In this document: positions 41,241 through 55,200 of the stretch, one piece after another
Layout: each line of letters starts with the position of its first letter
How positions within the stretch are numbered: position 1 is the stretch's first letter
Source of the DNA: Mixophyes australis
Taxonomy: Eukaryota; Chordata; Amphibia; Anura; Limnodynastidae
Direction: 5' to 3'
DNA length: 64,000 bases
NCBI GenBank assembly: GCA_036250195.1
Contig: JAVHZZ010000001.1
Location: forward strand, 378,759,407 to 378,823,406
Made by a program: the position numbers and the translations under genes
The notes under the pieces: model-generated
Databases searched by the model: none
Told to the model about the DNA's origin: nothing
What the model saw: the letters and a program-made list of their open reading frames with translations, nothing else

Positions 41241-44177
41241 TTACATAGAAAGTTTTAAAAAGATGTTATCGTCATCATCTTCAGCTTCATCCTCACCCTC
41301 ATCAGTGTGTACGTCATCATCACAGACTATCAATTCATCGCCGCTTGAATCCGCCATTAGAGAACAGTCAGTGCTTGGATGGTGAAGGCCTTCCTCGTGG
41401 AAGATGTAGTTTATTTTTATAAACATAATTTTCTCCACATTTTTGGGAAGTAACCTTCTACGGCGATCACTGACTAAGTTCCCTGCTGTGCTGAACACTC
41501 GTTCAGAGTACACACTGGAGGGTGGGCAGCTTAGGTATTGCAAAGCAAGTTTGTACATGGGTTTCCAAATGGCCTGCTTTTCTTCCCAGTAAGGAAAGGG
41601 ACTGTCTGACATTTCCATATCAACTACCTCTTGAAAGTAATCCTCCACCATCCTTTGCATGTTTATACTCGTATTGGATGGAGTTATGGGCAAAGTGACA
41701 AATTTTTTTGAAAAATCCTTCAAACCAGCCCAGATGTTAAATTTTTCTGGTCTGCCCCCTGCGTCTTCTCTGCTTCTTTTTGTGAAATAAATTTTTTTAC
41801 GAGCAGCAGCAGCTTGAGAAAGTGAAGGAGGACACGTTGTCAAGCCGAGGCCCAGTTCAGCGGCCAACTTGCTGAGCAATGGCTCTTTGCAAAAGTTCAC
41901 ATCTCGCTCATTTACAAGTAAAGACTCAATGTAGGTTTTAAACCTTGGATCAAGCACAGTGACCAAAACGTACTGATCCGAGTTCAAGATCTTAATAACT
42001 CGAGGATCATTGTGAAGCGAATTAAGTACTTGATCGACAAGGTTAACATACTTTTCTCAATTGCTTGCTTTCAGCTCCTCCTTCATTTTCTCAAGCTGCT
42101 TTTCCAATAGTCTAATTAAAGGAATGACTTGGCTCAAACTAGCAGAGTCTGCACTCACCTCACACGTCACAACTTCAAATGGTTTCAGCACCTTGCACAG
42201 GACTGAAAGGATTCCCCACTGTGCAAGAGTGAAATACATCCCCCCTCCTTTCCCAATGTCATGGCTTGTGCAATATGCTTGGATGGCTTTGCGCTGTTCC
42301 TCCATCCTCTGAAGCATGTACAGGGTGGAATTCCACCTAGTTACCACCTCTTGCTTAAGTTGGTGGCAGGGCAAGTTAAACTGCTCTTGGAGCTGCTGCA
42401 ATCTCCTACATGCTGTGGCTGAATGCCTGAAATGGCCTGAAATTTTACGGGCCACCGAAAGCATCTCCTGCACCCCACGGTTATTTCATAGGAAGCTCTG
42501 CACCACCAAGTTGATGGTGTGAGCAAAACAGGGAATATGTTGGAAATCACCCAGCTGTAATGCTCGCACTATATTGTTGGCGTTATCAGAAATGACATAA
42601 CCTGGGGAGAGTCCGAGTGGTATATGCCATGCATCAATCACATCTCTCAGTTTGCGTAACAAATTGTCAGCCGTATGCCTGTTAGTGAAGCCGGTGATAC
42701 AAAGAGTGGCCTGCCTGTGACAATTGTTACGTAGTGGTGTACATGCTGCTGCTGTTCCTGCTGGTGAAGGTGAATGACCAACCCAGTGGGCTGTCAGTCA
42801 TATAGTCTTTGGTTTGGCCACTTCCACTTGTCCACATATCTGTGGTTAAGTGGACAGTGGACAGTTTTCAGCGCAATCTCTACATTTTTACACACTTTTT
42901 GGTATAGTTGTGGAATTGCTTTACGGGAGAAATGGTGTCGTGATGGAATTCTGTAACGCGGACACAAAACCTCAATTAACTGTGAAAAACCAGCTGCGTT
43001 TATTGTGGAGATTGGACGCAGATCTAACACTAACATTGCAGCCATGGCGTCTGTGATTCGCTTGGCGACTGGGTGACTGCTGTCATATTTGCTTCCCCTC
43101 GCAAATGATTATTTCACAGTTAATTGCTGAAATGTAGGACTGCTCATTTTCTTGACCTGCCTCTGGGATGACGATTCGCCCCCAGCAGCAGCAACAGCAG
43201 CAGCAGTGGGACTAACGCTTTCTTCAGAGGAATCAATAATAGTGCAGGAGTCATCCAGCCTTAAGTGGGATGCCGGGCTAACTCCGAGCGCTACTGAAGA
43301 TATTGATGAGGATGGTGTGGTGGGTGTATTTTGTAGCCGTCGGGATGTCGGTGAGCGGAGGGTCTTAGCTGATGATGGAGTGCTTGTATTTCAGCTTTTT
43401 CCAACACTTTGCCATGAACTCTCGTTAAATGGCGTAACATAGACGAGGTTCCAAGATGGTTAAGGTCCCTCCCTCGACTGACTGTGGCTTGACATACACT
43501 ACAAATGGCTATACAATTGTTGTCTGGATTTGGGTAGAAATAATTCCACACATAAGTGGATTTTTTTGTTTTATGCCTAGGCATGACAATGGCCTTTTTC
43601 TTGTCACGTGCCAGAACTGCTGCCACTGGTGCAGGACTTACACAAACATGCTCATCAACATTCTCATTAGCGCCCTCGTCGCCTACACAAATCTCCCCCT
43701 CATCCTCTTCTAATTCCAAAGTGGCATCCTCAATTTGGGTATCACCTGCTACACTCGGGCTATTAAGGCACACATCAGCAGAATGCTCACGATTAGACAT
43801 CCCACTGTTGGATCCACAGGGATTGTTGTCATTTGTGAATCAGAGCAAACATTATCCTCTAATGCCTTACTGTTATCTTGCAGCTCGGCTTTGACGCGTA
43901 ACAGTAGTTGTACACCAACTGTAGGCTCGGTAACTTTTTGGGATCTGCCACTAATAGGCAAAGGTGAAGGCCTCATTCTCTCTTTGCCACTGCGTGTGTA
44001 GAATGGCATGTTGGCAATTTTTTTTTTATCGGCACTTAACTTTTGCTCAGTAACACTTCTTTTTCGCTTCAACTGATTTCGAAACACTCTGCAGTTTAAC
44101 ATCGCCTTGCCCAGATGATGTACTGGGAACACTAACATCAGGACTGGTGACAGAACCTGGTTGCTCATTCTGATCAA
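41241..44177 (-). pseudogene. BED-finger hAT transposase, multiply disrupted
   Basis: Reading 5' to 3' on minus: acidic N-terminus (44177-43749), BED zinc finger (43800-43291: VWNYFYPNPDNNC, CSVCQATVSRGRDL, MLRHLTRVHG), start of the core (43045-42850: FSQLIEVLCPRYRIPSR), first catalytic Asp block LTTDMWTSGSG (D near 42838-42840), second block VISDNANNIV and CFAHTINLVV (about 42600-42500), helical insertion, and the hAT dimerisation domain (PYWEEKQAIWKPMYKLALQY, then SSVYSERVFSTAGNLVSDRR, 41600-41430). Catalytic and dimerisation motifs are kept but at least two frameshifts and in-frame stops (TGA at 42057-42059 among them) break it. hAT transposases act by cut and paste in the nucleus. Confidence 0.85.
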
Positions 44178-44200
44178 ATGTGGACTGCTTTGAATCCATT

Positions 44201-44400
44201 CAAAATTATTTGGTAGATACTGCTGACAGATATGACTTTTGACAGCCAGAAATATTTATGCACAATTATGGGGGACACCCCAAAAGCACTGAGGAGTGCT
44301 AAAAATTATTTGGTAGATACTGCTGACAGATATGACTTTTGACAGCCAGAAATATTTATGCACAATTATGGGGGACACCCCAAAAGCACTGGGGAGTGCC
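44201..44400. repeat. Tandem duplication, 2 x 100 bp
   Basis: The interval 44201-44300 repeats at 44301-44400 with exact 100-bp spacing and only a few substitutions. It lies just upstream of the hAT transposase frame, in its presumed 5' leader. Confidence 0.88.
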
Positions 44401-44749
44401 AAATATTACAAAAATAAAATAAACCTCTATCCTCCTCTCTTCTCTAGCGATTTTTGTTACAGCAATTGGAATAAGAATATTGTATTCTCTGTCCCTGCTC
44501 TAATCAGCCTGTGACTACACCCTGCCCTCTCCCTCTGTCAAATGGCGATGGATTGCTGTGGAGGCGTGTATTTATAATCTTGAAGTATCGCGAGAACCGA
44601 GCCCCGATGACGTCACGATGACGTTCGGCTTCGATTTGGATTCAGAGCGGGCGGGAGAGTACCGAGCTACTCAGCTCGGTACTCGGATACCCAAAGTTCG
44701 GGTGGGTTCGGTTCTTGGGGAACCGGACCCGCCCATCTCTAATATATAT

Positions 44750-45422
44750 ATATGCAGCAAGGAGTGCACGATAAACCATTTTTAATTTATAAGTCTGGTA
44801 AAATCTATTGTCTCTTTAAAAACAATTTTAATGAACGTTTATGGCACAATACAATTTTCCATCTGTTACCTTGTGATGTTCACTATTTATTTTATACTTG
44901 AATGACAGGAGAGTATTGGTGGTGTCCCTCAGTAATGTTAGATCTTAACACTGTGTATGCTAGCACACAGCTGTCAGCCAAATCACATGCAGTGTTATTT
45001 GCTGACACATTTCCTGCTATCTGTTACTATATGTGTGAATCAATATCACAAGCAATAGCAGCTGCAAACAACTTGACATGTTGTTGTTTCTAACATGAAT
45101 TCTGATTCACCACTTTCACCTAGGGGGCAGGTACAGTACAATTGCAGTAGCCTTTAAGACAGGTATTCCTGGCTAAATCCCTGTTAGATTGAGTGACAGG
45201 TACATATAAAGCCACTGCATTAAGAGCTGTGCATTGTTTTCAAGTAGTATTTGTTTTCTCTGGTATAGGCTGTAACATTCTAGAACACTTATCTTATTTG
45301 TATCTAGCCTTTTTTCCCTTTAAAGATTATAATCAGTTTGAAACATATGCTAACTGTACGCTCAGTGCAGAAAATGCCAGCATGCCACTACCCTTAGTTT
45401 GATTCTGTTGTTCTCTGTTTAG
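44750..45422. other. C4orf33 intron 1, 3' end
   Basis: AT-rich intron with a good polypyrimidine tract before the acceptor at 45421-45422. No element recognised. Confidence 0.4.
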
Positions 45423-45603
45423 ATGGAATTTAAAATTGAACATGAATGGAACAGCACACCTATATCACATGACCCAGTGACTATCTGTCTGAAACCAGCA
45501 CATGGAGGGCTGCAGATGGATGTTACTGCTCCATTCTTCAATGACCCTCCTGCACCCCCTGGTGCAGCTGGAGAGCCATTCCATGGACTTTGGGACTATG
45601 AAG
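45423..45603 (+). CDS. C4orf33: C4orf33 first coding exon
   Basis: Acceptor TGTTCTCTGTTTAG stands directly before the ATG at 45423; donor GTTTGTAT follows at 45604. The exon gives [20 protein letters not shown], continues through [18 protein letters not shown] and ends at LWDYE plus one base. The human protein has MDFKIEHTW, MMDISAPFFRDPPAP and ELWDYE at matching positions. The ATG is the first in the exon and agrees with the family start. Confidence 0.92.
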
Positions 45604-48600
45604 GTTTGTATATTTTGAAATACAAAACTGGCACATAATTTTTTGTTTTGATATTTTTAAGCCTTAAAAAGTTACCCAGAAGAAGAGCTTTCCATACACA
45701 ATAAAACTTTACCCATGCACTGTCTATGTGTTTGATAGAAACTACCTGTAAGCATTTTTTTGATGAAGTACCGTACGTGTTTGATTAAATAACAGCTGCC
45801 TTAAAGCATTTTGCTTTTCTTTTCTCTCTGTTAAAGTGCACCTGTCTTGTGCCTATCTTAACAAACAACATATAAAATATAACCTATGCTAAATTTATTT
45901 TTTACTACAGATCTGTGGGTTCTTCCATAGTTCTTTTACTTGTCTTTATTAAGTTCAATGATACAAGCTTTTATCTGGACAGGTATTAATATTCTTACAT
46001 ATTCATGTAAGAGAGTGTAATCATCCCATGTACTGATAATAGCATGCTTACTACACTTCTAAGAAGCTTTTTGCTACACCATCTACTGTATTTTTGAGCT
46101 GTGATTGCTGGTAGAATAATCATATAAGATTATAGTGACATAACATCAGCCCACCATACCAACAGCATAGTAATATTATATGTATGGCAAAACAGCAGGA
46201 GGTAAAGTGAGAGAGGATGGGGCACAGTTTTGTAACTCATTTTCTTAAAAATGGTATTTGTGTTAATATCTATACATGGTAATTAGGCTTTACTCAGGCT
46301 ATGGGTCTTCTAGTCTATTCCATATCTCATCTAAGCTCTTTCATTTTATACATCAAATCTGAAATTTCAAAATGCACCTCCACTTTTGATGCTAAAGTGG
46401 TATTGTGTTGGCTGCGAATGTCATCTGCTTGCATGTACAACAGTGCCGTCAAGAGGTTATTAGAGGGAATGGGGGCTGTGGATATGGGAGTGACCCACAG
46501 GCCAATCGTCTAGCCTTAAGACTTATATAAATTGTATTCTAGTTAAATTCCATACAATTATTATTACTTAAGAAACCATCTATCAGCAGTTCTTCTCTTA
46601 TAATCTGATGCCTTCCCATTAAGCAGTTCTTCAAAAATCCATTTCCTACAGCACTTTAATTAATTTGCCACATGTTTGTCATGGGCTGCTACCAGTGTAT
46701 GTTTTGAGAACACCCCTCTTTGCGTTCATTTATGTTAATTAGGAGCTTGTTCATTGATTCTGATACCTAATGATTTAACCACTTATTTACCCAGCAGTGC
46801 TTAAAATGAAATCCTTAAATTGTGAACCATTGCCCTAAGTGATCCCTGGGTGTTGTTTCTTCCTATGGAAAATAGTAGGGTAACCTTTATATAGCGTACA
46901 ATGCATGATGTTATAAGCAAATAGAATACTGTACATTTTGGTTACTGGTACCTTCTAATATAAATAAATAAAATAAACAGAGACTCACAAATAAGGCCAG
47001 TCAAGACCAGTTTATTGTGCCTGTTCTGAGTATTCTGAGGCTGTTCTGGGTCTGTCTCAGAATACTTTGGGTACTCTGGACTTTGTTATACACAACTGAT
47101 AAGTATACTGGGACATTTCGCTGCACTCCATCTGCTGATTTAGGTTTATCTCCTGCTCTGATATTGGGACTTTCTGTAGCCTGCATTTTTGTCTGTTGAC
47201 TACAGAGCCATCTGCATGTGATTCTGAAAACTTGCCATTTTTTTGTCTTTAATAAAATTTAAATTTTTAATATGGTCATCAAAATTGCAGAAAATGGTCA
47301 TTTTGATACAAGCACTGTTTAATACGTTTACCTCATAACCTTTGGAATATATATTGATTTGCTTGTATAAGTACACTGGTTTACTCTTCGTTTTCAGACT
47401 GTTTGTATTCTTGTTTTTCTGGTTTAAACGGTTTTGCATATACAGTACCTCTGGCTGGGCACTCCAGGATTAGTGCAGTATAGATATTGAGGTTACTTGT
47501 GTTACAGAAAGCGTCCTCTAGTCTACTGTATGATGTTTGAATGTTCATCCGTATAGTGATATGTCAACTGCAGTAACATTGGATAAAGGAGTACCATCCT
47601 TCACACCATGAGATGATTTTAGACTAGTCAGTGGGGGTGGATTTACTAAAAGTCGTAGAATTATTGACCCCATTAGCAATCAAATATTAATTTCCCCTTA
47701 ATATAATTATATATTCATATTGCTCGGATAATATAATAATACAATAATATTGTCCCGTTATAATAATGAAAAATAAAATGTGTCCCCATAGGTTAATTAT
47801 GAATTAATTTTGTCCCATAATCAATAAATAATGATTGCCCCATAGTTCATAAGTCATTGGTGCCTGATTTTATGGTTATTTTCTGGCTGTTTTGCCGGCG
47901 GTTTTCCTGGTAGTTTGTGAAACAGCAGCTTAGTAAATCTGGCTGTTTGTATTTTGATCATGTTAAAAATCGTCATGGCAATTTGAAATGTGGTGCTTTT
48001 TTAAACTTGCATTTAGGCAGTTTACTGGCTGCTTGGGCTTTAGTAAATGTGGTGGTTTTAAAGCTGCCGAAAACTGGCGGTTTTATCAACCCACCCTTTA
48101 GTAAATCTACCCCTAGATGTGGGCCATGATGAACACTGCCTTTGGTAAATGTAATAACTCTATACTCCATACTAGCTTCACTTTTGCAATTGAGTTTAAA
48201 CTGACAGGAACAAGATTCTAGAAGACATTGCAGTGCACTCACTTAGAATCACCCCATCTCTAAAGTTACACCAATGGATCCCAAACTTCATCAGTTCAAG
48301 GCACTCCTATAATCTCCATAATTTTTTCAAGGCACCTCTAAGCCAAAATGATTACTGAGTAGTCCCTGCATTTGTTACCACTGGCCCTGGGCGCTGCACC
48401 CCAGGGAGCTGTTGTGCACAGTTTGGAAACCACTGTGTTACACTAACATACAGCCAGGTATATTCTATTATCATTATTATTGTAGATTTGTTGGGCACCA
48501 CAGTGCTCTGCTGCGCCGTACAGTAGGGAAAACAGTACATACATAAAACAGGGACATACAAGGCAGACAAAACAAATGCAGACATGAAAACAAAGGATAC

Positions 48601-49187
48601 AAAGGTATGTTCTATGCATATATAACAGTTTTATTGGCCTGTATTTTAAGCTGGTGTCATAAGACCGTGCTTTAGGAACAAACTTGAACATGGTCAGGTA
48701 GAGATGGGTCAAATTACACCTAGTTTCAGGGCCACTTGTGGTTTATAAAACCCATGCATCTTTATTATTAACCACACTGAATTCGGTAGTCGCAAACTAT
48801 AAGATATTGTCAATCAAATTGTCATACGGCTGTGATACTTTGTTAAATGTATCTGTTAAGAGATACACCAATACGAAGTGCTGCAGAACTCTAGAAACTA
48901 GGTTTACAAACTGGAGTGAAGGAGAGCAAATCTCTGCAGAACAGGCGCTACAAGTAAGTTCTGTATGGGAGTTCTACCCTTTTCTGTTTCTTGAGGTGAA
49001 AATAGTACATTGCCTCTAATCCACCCCCCCCCCACCCCCCCTCTCCTGACTGTGCAAGTATGGTGACTGACATGAAGAAGTGTAGGGGCGAGATAAGTAA
49101 AGTACTTACACTTCATTCACTATTCCTCTCATGCTGTAACTGAACTACAGTGAGTGCACAGTGACATGAATCTCCTGCTCTCTTATA

Positions 49188-49220
<33 letters not shown>

Positions 49221-52200
49221 AAAAGTTTGTATATGTTGCCTACATATTATGCAGAGCTTAACACAGAATATTTAATCATTAACATCAGTCCCTGTCCCGG
49301 TGGAGCTTACAATTTATATTATCTACAACACAGACACCCACACACACTAGGGTTAATTATAAGCCAATTAAAATACACATATGTCTTTGGATTGTGGAAA
49401 CCAGAGAATCCAGAGAAATCCTATGCAAACAGGAGGCAAAAATAAAAACTCCACACAGATAGGGATCTGGTTGGATCTGAACCAATGGCCCCAGCACTTT
49501 TGATCAATGACTGGTGAGCAGTCTTTGACTAAAGTGCTCCAAGAGGTGAGGAAAAGCATGTTGAGGCCAAGAGGTGAGGTCAGAACATTAAAGTGTCATG
49601 CGTTAGAAGCAGGTGGTCCCTCAGAGCGTCCTTAACACCAGCTGTGCAAGAGAGTAGCTGAGCACATACCCATTTTACACAGGTTTTGGAACAGTAATTT
49701 GCTTTAAAATCACTAACCAAAAGATGCCATGTGAATTCACATTTTTAAATTTATCTCTTTATATTATTATCTGTTTATACATAATTTGGTGACATAAATT
49801 TCAATATTATTCATACTTGCCAACTTTTCCCGGAGCAGAGGTTATGTGACATGGAGTAGGAGGGTGCATGGTGACGCTATTGCGTCACCGTAGCTCCACC
49901 CCCTGTTAAGAAATGCTAAAATTCTTGTCATTTCAAAGTAGGGAGCGGGGCTTGATGACACAAAATTGCATCATTAAGCCCCGTCCCGTCACTTCCAGGA
50001 GAATGCCTGCTCTCCCGGCACTCCGGGAGGACTCCCCGAATTTCGGGAGGCTCCCGGAAATTCCGGGAGAGTAGGCAAGTATGAATTATTATTATATATT
50101 ATTATATATATTATGTAAATGATTGACAAAAACTACGTGCATAATCCTCTTTGGTGAAAACGATTAGTGACAAACTGTCACAGAATGGACTGAATGTGCT
50201 AATGTGAAAACGGGTAAATCTAACACTGCACAAATTAATTTCTATGTTTTCCTGCTAAATATATAGAAAATTAGTTGTGAAATATTTGTATGACAAACAT
50301 CACAAGTAAAGAATATGTGCTATTTCTAGGCTTAATTTCCTTACCTTAAAATAATGAATTATGAAAACATTGTTAAGTATAATACCTATAGATTGTAAGC
50401 TTATGAGCAGTGCTGTATTTGTTTGTTACTACCCAATCTTATTTTATTACTCTGATTGCATTTGTAAAGCGATCCGGAGTTTGTTGCCATTATATAAAGG
50501 TTACTAAATAATAAATGGTTCGGTGACAAAAAGGAAATGTTCTTTTACTCTGTCTAAATTTATTCATATACTTTAAGCCAGTATCGATTAAGTCCACAAC
50601 TTTCTATTGTGAAAAAGATTTGCACATCTCAATTATACACACTAAACTTCTGAAAATGTAGCAGGCTCCGTGTGGTGGGACAATAGTATAACTGCCAAGA
50701 ATTGAGAGTAACAAGCCAACAAGTAAAGGAAGAAGCATAGTTGGGCAGTACCATGGACAAAGGGAAACAGCAAACAATCATAATTTGTACTGAACAACCC
50801 CCAACATGCCATGAACCCCTTGTGAGTTTGGGAAAACACACCTTCTTCTGCAGTGCCTTGTTGCTGCTTGTTCTCACATAAACAGCTGGCAGAAGGAAAG
50901 GTTAGAGCTGTATTTCCATCCATTCAGCTCCTGTGTTAGAAACTGACACAGCACGTTTAAGATGGAACTGATCCCAGTTGTTAACATTGAAAGAAAAGGC
51001 TGTTACAGCATTGGCGAGGGTCATTTCTCCTGAATTGTGGAGATCCCTGACATGTATCCCCAGGTGAAGTAAATATTCTGCCTTAGGCTGAGTTAGTCTT
51101 AAACAAAAGAAGAAATAGGTATATACATTTTTTTTGTATATTTTTACGAGTGCATTATTGTGTGTATGGGTACATTCTTAGAAATGTGTATTTGTTTATT
51201 ATTTTAGCTCATTTGCCTGTATTACTACCCTACCTAAAAATTAACTAAAATGATAGTTATTCAAAAATGCTATGCAAACAAAAACCTATCTGTCACAGTA
51301 TATCATTTATGTCCATAGATTAACAAATACAAACATTCTTCAGGGTTTAAATGTCTTTTGGTGTATGGTCAGAAAAGCACAAAATGCTCCCAGTCCTGAA
51401 GGGGTTCATCAGCTAGTATGAGTCTGGCATATTAGAACATTATTTTACTGCCAGAACAGTGCAGTTTTTGGAAGCTTCCATATGGACACACGGCAGTGAT
51501 GAGAAGACTCGGTTTTCCTGTCTCATGGGGCCAATTCACCTGTGAACATACTGTGCTTTGATACTTTTCCCCTGTGACAAGGCTAACAAAGGATTTTTCT
51601 CACTGTTGTCTGTCACTATGAAAGCTTCAGATTGTGGCACTTTTCTGGCTGGATAGTCAACAATGTCATCCTCAATCCAAAGACATACGACCATCTGTCT
51701 CTTTCTCCTACTCACTGTGACAGTGCCTGCACATTGCATCAAACCTCCTAAATTATCTCATCAGATCTCTACTATACAATGCTGCATTCCCACCAAAGAA
51801 TACCTAATGCCCATTTGAATATGAAGGTCTGCAATTTTCTCCCCTTAGCAACCTAATCTATACGCCTGTTTGTCTAGTCTTATTCATCTGTCCATTCTTC
51901 AGCAGAAAAGATTAGTACTACTGGGACTTACATTAAGTTTAATTTTTAAGACCATAAACTGTATCTTAAATAAACAGTGCTTATCATAACCTTGCACACT
52001 TAAATATAAAAAGAAGATGCAACAGCAGAAATGATAATGTCATCACAAGACAGGATTTCTAAGAGTTAATGCAGTGCTAAACTACTATCAAAGTGTTTGT
52101 TAAGAAAGTGTAAGAGGAGAAGATGGAAAGGGATAAGGGGGAGAGGAAGTGGGCAGACTCTCTCCCCAAGTCTGATGAGGAAGGAGATAAGGTACCACCT

Positions 52201-55200
52201 GTAATACAGTTTGTAACGTTCTGTCATTTGGACATGTAGTGAGGTTTTTGGATATGTTTTGATGAATTGTCGACCAGTCCTTGTAACTTAGAGTGACCCC
52301 CTTCTCCTGTTCCCATTTACTTTAAAAGGAGAATTTCTCCAGGGGATGTGGAGCTATCATTACTTTATACATACGAGACCCACAGCCATGGAGTGAAGTA
52401 AACACAAGGGGCCTGAGTCATTAAGGAGAGCAAAGCAAAAAAAAAGGAGTAACATTGTACCTGGGCAAAACCATGTTGCATTGGAGAGGGATGTAAATAT
52501 AAAATGTGGGGACACGTTATAGTTGGGATAGGGCATGTCCTAGATCAACTTTAAATTTCAGTGTAAAAATAAACTTATCAAGTATTTGTATGCTACATGA
52601 CAAAAAAATCCAGTATTTTCGTTATGTGCAAAATAATAAACTAATTTGCACCTTTGCATTGTAACATGGTTTGTCCAGGATCAAATTTACTCCCTTATTT
52701 TTGCCTTGTTCTCCTTAAGGACTCAGGCCCAAGGTTTTCATGGTAGATTGAGAGATGCCCTGACTGAGGATACTTGGAGCGGTAGAAATTACGGATGTTA
52801 GTGAAATGCTTATTGGTGAGGGGTAGTCTGGACTGCACATCTGCTAGTTCTGGGAGGATACCTAGAAGGGATAGTTCATTAAGAAATCTAAATTTACACT
52901 GAACCCATATCTGGAAAGCAGACTGGTTTATAACAGGTGGAAATTGCTGACTATTCCATTGAGGACATAGCATGCCCAATTCACAGAAAAGGTGTTGGGT
53001 ATACGTTATGCAATCCAGTGGGTCAGAAGAAAAGAGCATATTAGGGAGATTTTGGGATCCATGGACAGGTGGTACTTGAGTCCATATGGAGCAGGTCAGA
53101 CTCAAGGTCTACCCATAATATGCTCCCAGAGGGTGCATGCATTTTAATTAATTGGGAAAGGTGAGTCTCTACATAGTACTTTCTGAGGTCAGGTACCCCA
53201 AGGCTACCATCTATAATAGGTAGATTAAGGGTCATCATTCTCAGCCGCAGTTCTCTAGAACTTAATTTATGCCATACTGAAAAGAACAAATATGGGACTT
53301 TGTCCAGCAGGGTTTGAAATAAATATGGAAGGGGAATTGATTTTTTGGTAGCCAGTTACCCATTCAAGAGATGTACACAGGGTGCATCTGACAAAGTCTA
53401 TTTTTATATTAACAAATAGTGGTGGGAAATTGGCAGAATACAGAAGATATTTTTCTTAATAGGAGGGCTAATGTTTAGATCATACATCCTATTTGCATGT
53501 GTTGAGCTTATATCCAAAGAGGGCCCAATAAATCTGTATTTCCATGAGCAAAATCGGAAGGCATATGCACTGATAGGTGAGTGAACGGAAATTGTAGCCT
53601 GCATATAGTGCAAATTTGATGGGAACGCATATGATGTCAGGATTGGCACCGATTTTCGCCGTTAGACACTATGGGCATGATTCAATAGGAAATGCAAAGC
53701 TTGCATAATGTGCATTTTTTTTAAAAAATGCACGTACATCAGGCATATACACGTCCGTATTCAACAAGGACCAATCTAACCATTAATTAATCTAATCTAA
53801 AAAAAAGTATTTTGTTGAATACGTATTGAAACGTATATATGTAATACGATCCTTGATGTATACGGTACTAAGTCACTTACGTGACGTAAAAACTGGCGCA
53901 CTTAGCAGTGCGTTTTTTTATGTCCCTTCAGCTAATTCACCGGCAGAGGTACGTTTATGTACGACATGCAGGTATTACCTATTGACAGAGTAAAACACAA
54001 GCATGAAATTCCTTTCTTATTCTCATTCACCTTATTATACACAGGTTTCATGATATAATTGTCATACTAACCTGCGTATTAACCAGAGCTGCCCAGAAGA
54101 ATTTAGGGCCCCGGTACAACAACTTCATGGGGCTCCCCTCATAGCTCAGCAAGTATGAGTATTCATACTTCTGGGGGCATGGATATGCAACGCTGTGGCA
54201 TGGCTAGCAGATGAAAAGCGCTAGGCCGCCCTCCTGCAGAAAAAAAACCTTCATTGTTGTGTACACCATTGCCGCAAGAATGAGTGACCGCTCGTCTGAG
54301 CGTGACATATGTCCCAACACTCCTGACTTTCAGGGCATCTAGCACCATAGTGTACTATAGAAAGAATGCAGTGTGTACATAAACAGTTCCCAATCTTGGC
54401 CTGCCCCTTACATTGGGCAGAACACTCACCAAAAATTGGAATTGGCCCACTAGAATCACAACATTTCACAGACTGTCCTACCTGTTCTTCTCACTTTCAC
54501 CACCTGTGGTTGCTGGTTTCTTTAGTTGCGGCTTCTCTGGAACCTGGAATGTTGGGGGCCCTATTTAGAAAAAAAAATGGGTACATTTAGAAAATTACAA
54601 CCAGCCCCGGCGTTAAATCAATAGCACCCACGAGTAATAATTAGGCCTTCCTCCAGCCCCAACATTAAAATAATAGTATTCACATTTAATAAATAAACCT
54701 ATTTCTCTCTCTGCAAACAGCCCCAGCAATACATAAATTAATAGTATTTACATATCATAAATATACCTATTTCCCGCAACCATCACGGGCTTTAAATAAT
54801 TCATAGTGACATTTAATAAAGAGACCACATTCTCCCCAAACTCACCCCCACATTCAACAGCCCCCAAACCCCCCCCATCTTAAATTAATAGCTCCCACTA
54901 TTAAATTGCCCCACCATCACCCCACAAACAAAATAGCACCCATTAGACACCACCTACCTCACAGACACTACATTACCACAAGCCCCCTGTGCCATTACAC
55001 ACACATTTCTGTGCCCCCTTATGATCACACTGCACCCTCCATGCTGCTTTTCCCCCTTCACCTGGCCCCCCTTCATCACTCTGTTCCATGCTGCCCCACC
55101 TCCCCTTCATCATACTGTGCCATGCTGCCCCACCTCCCCTTCATCACACTGTGCCATGCTGCCCCACCTCCCCTTCATCAGACTGTGCCATGCTGCCCCC

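Larger units (their letters stand above)
40610..44741 (-). mobile_element. 4132-bp hAT transposon
   Basis: Ends TAGAGATGGTCACTGACC and, reversed, TAGAGATGGGCGGGTCCGG, with 8-bp target duplication ATATATAT at 40602-40609 and 44742-44749. The left subterminal zone (40635-40745) is a run of GGTTTTGGTTTT repeats; the right one has CCCGATGACGTCACGATGACG. It encodes a BED-finger/hAT transposase on the minus strand, now broken. Smaller relatives: 37226-39322 (deletion form) and 4418-4915 (remnant). Confidence 0.92.

Noticed and set aside
41241..41987. 248-codon minus frame as a domesticated ZBED-type gene
   Set aside because: It is only the C-terminal part of a transposase inside an element with intact ends and target duplications; upstream frames are broken and no host splice structure is seen.
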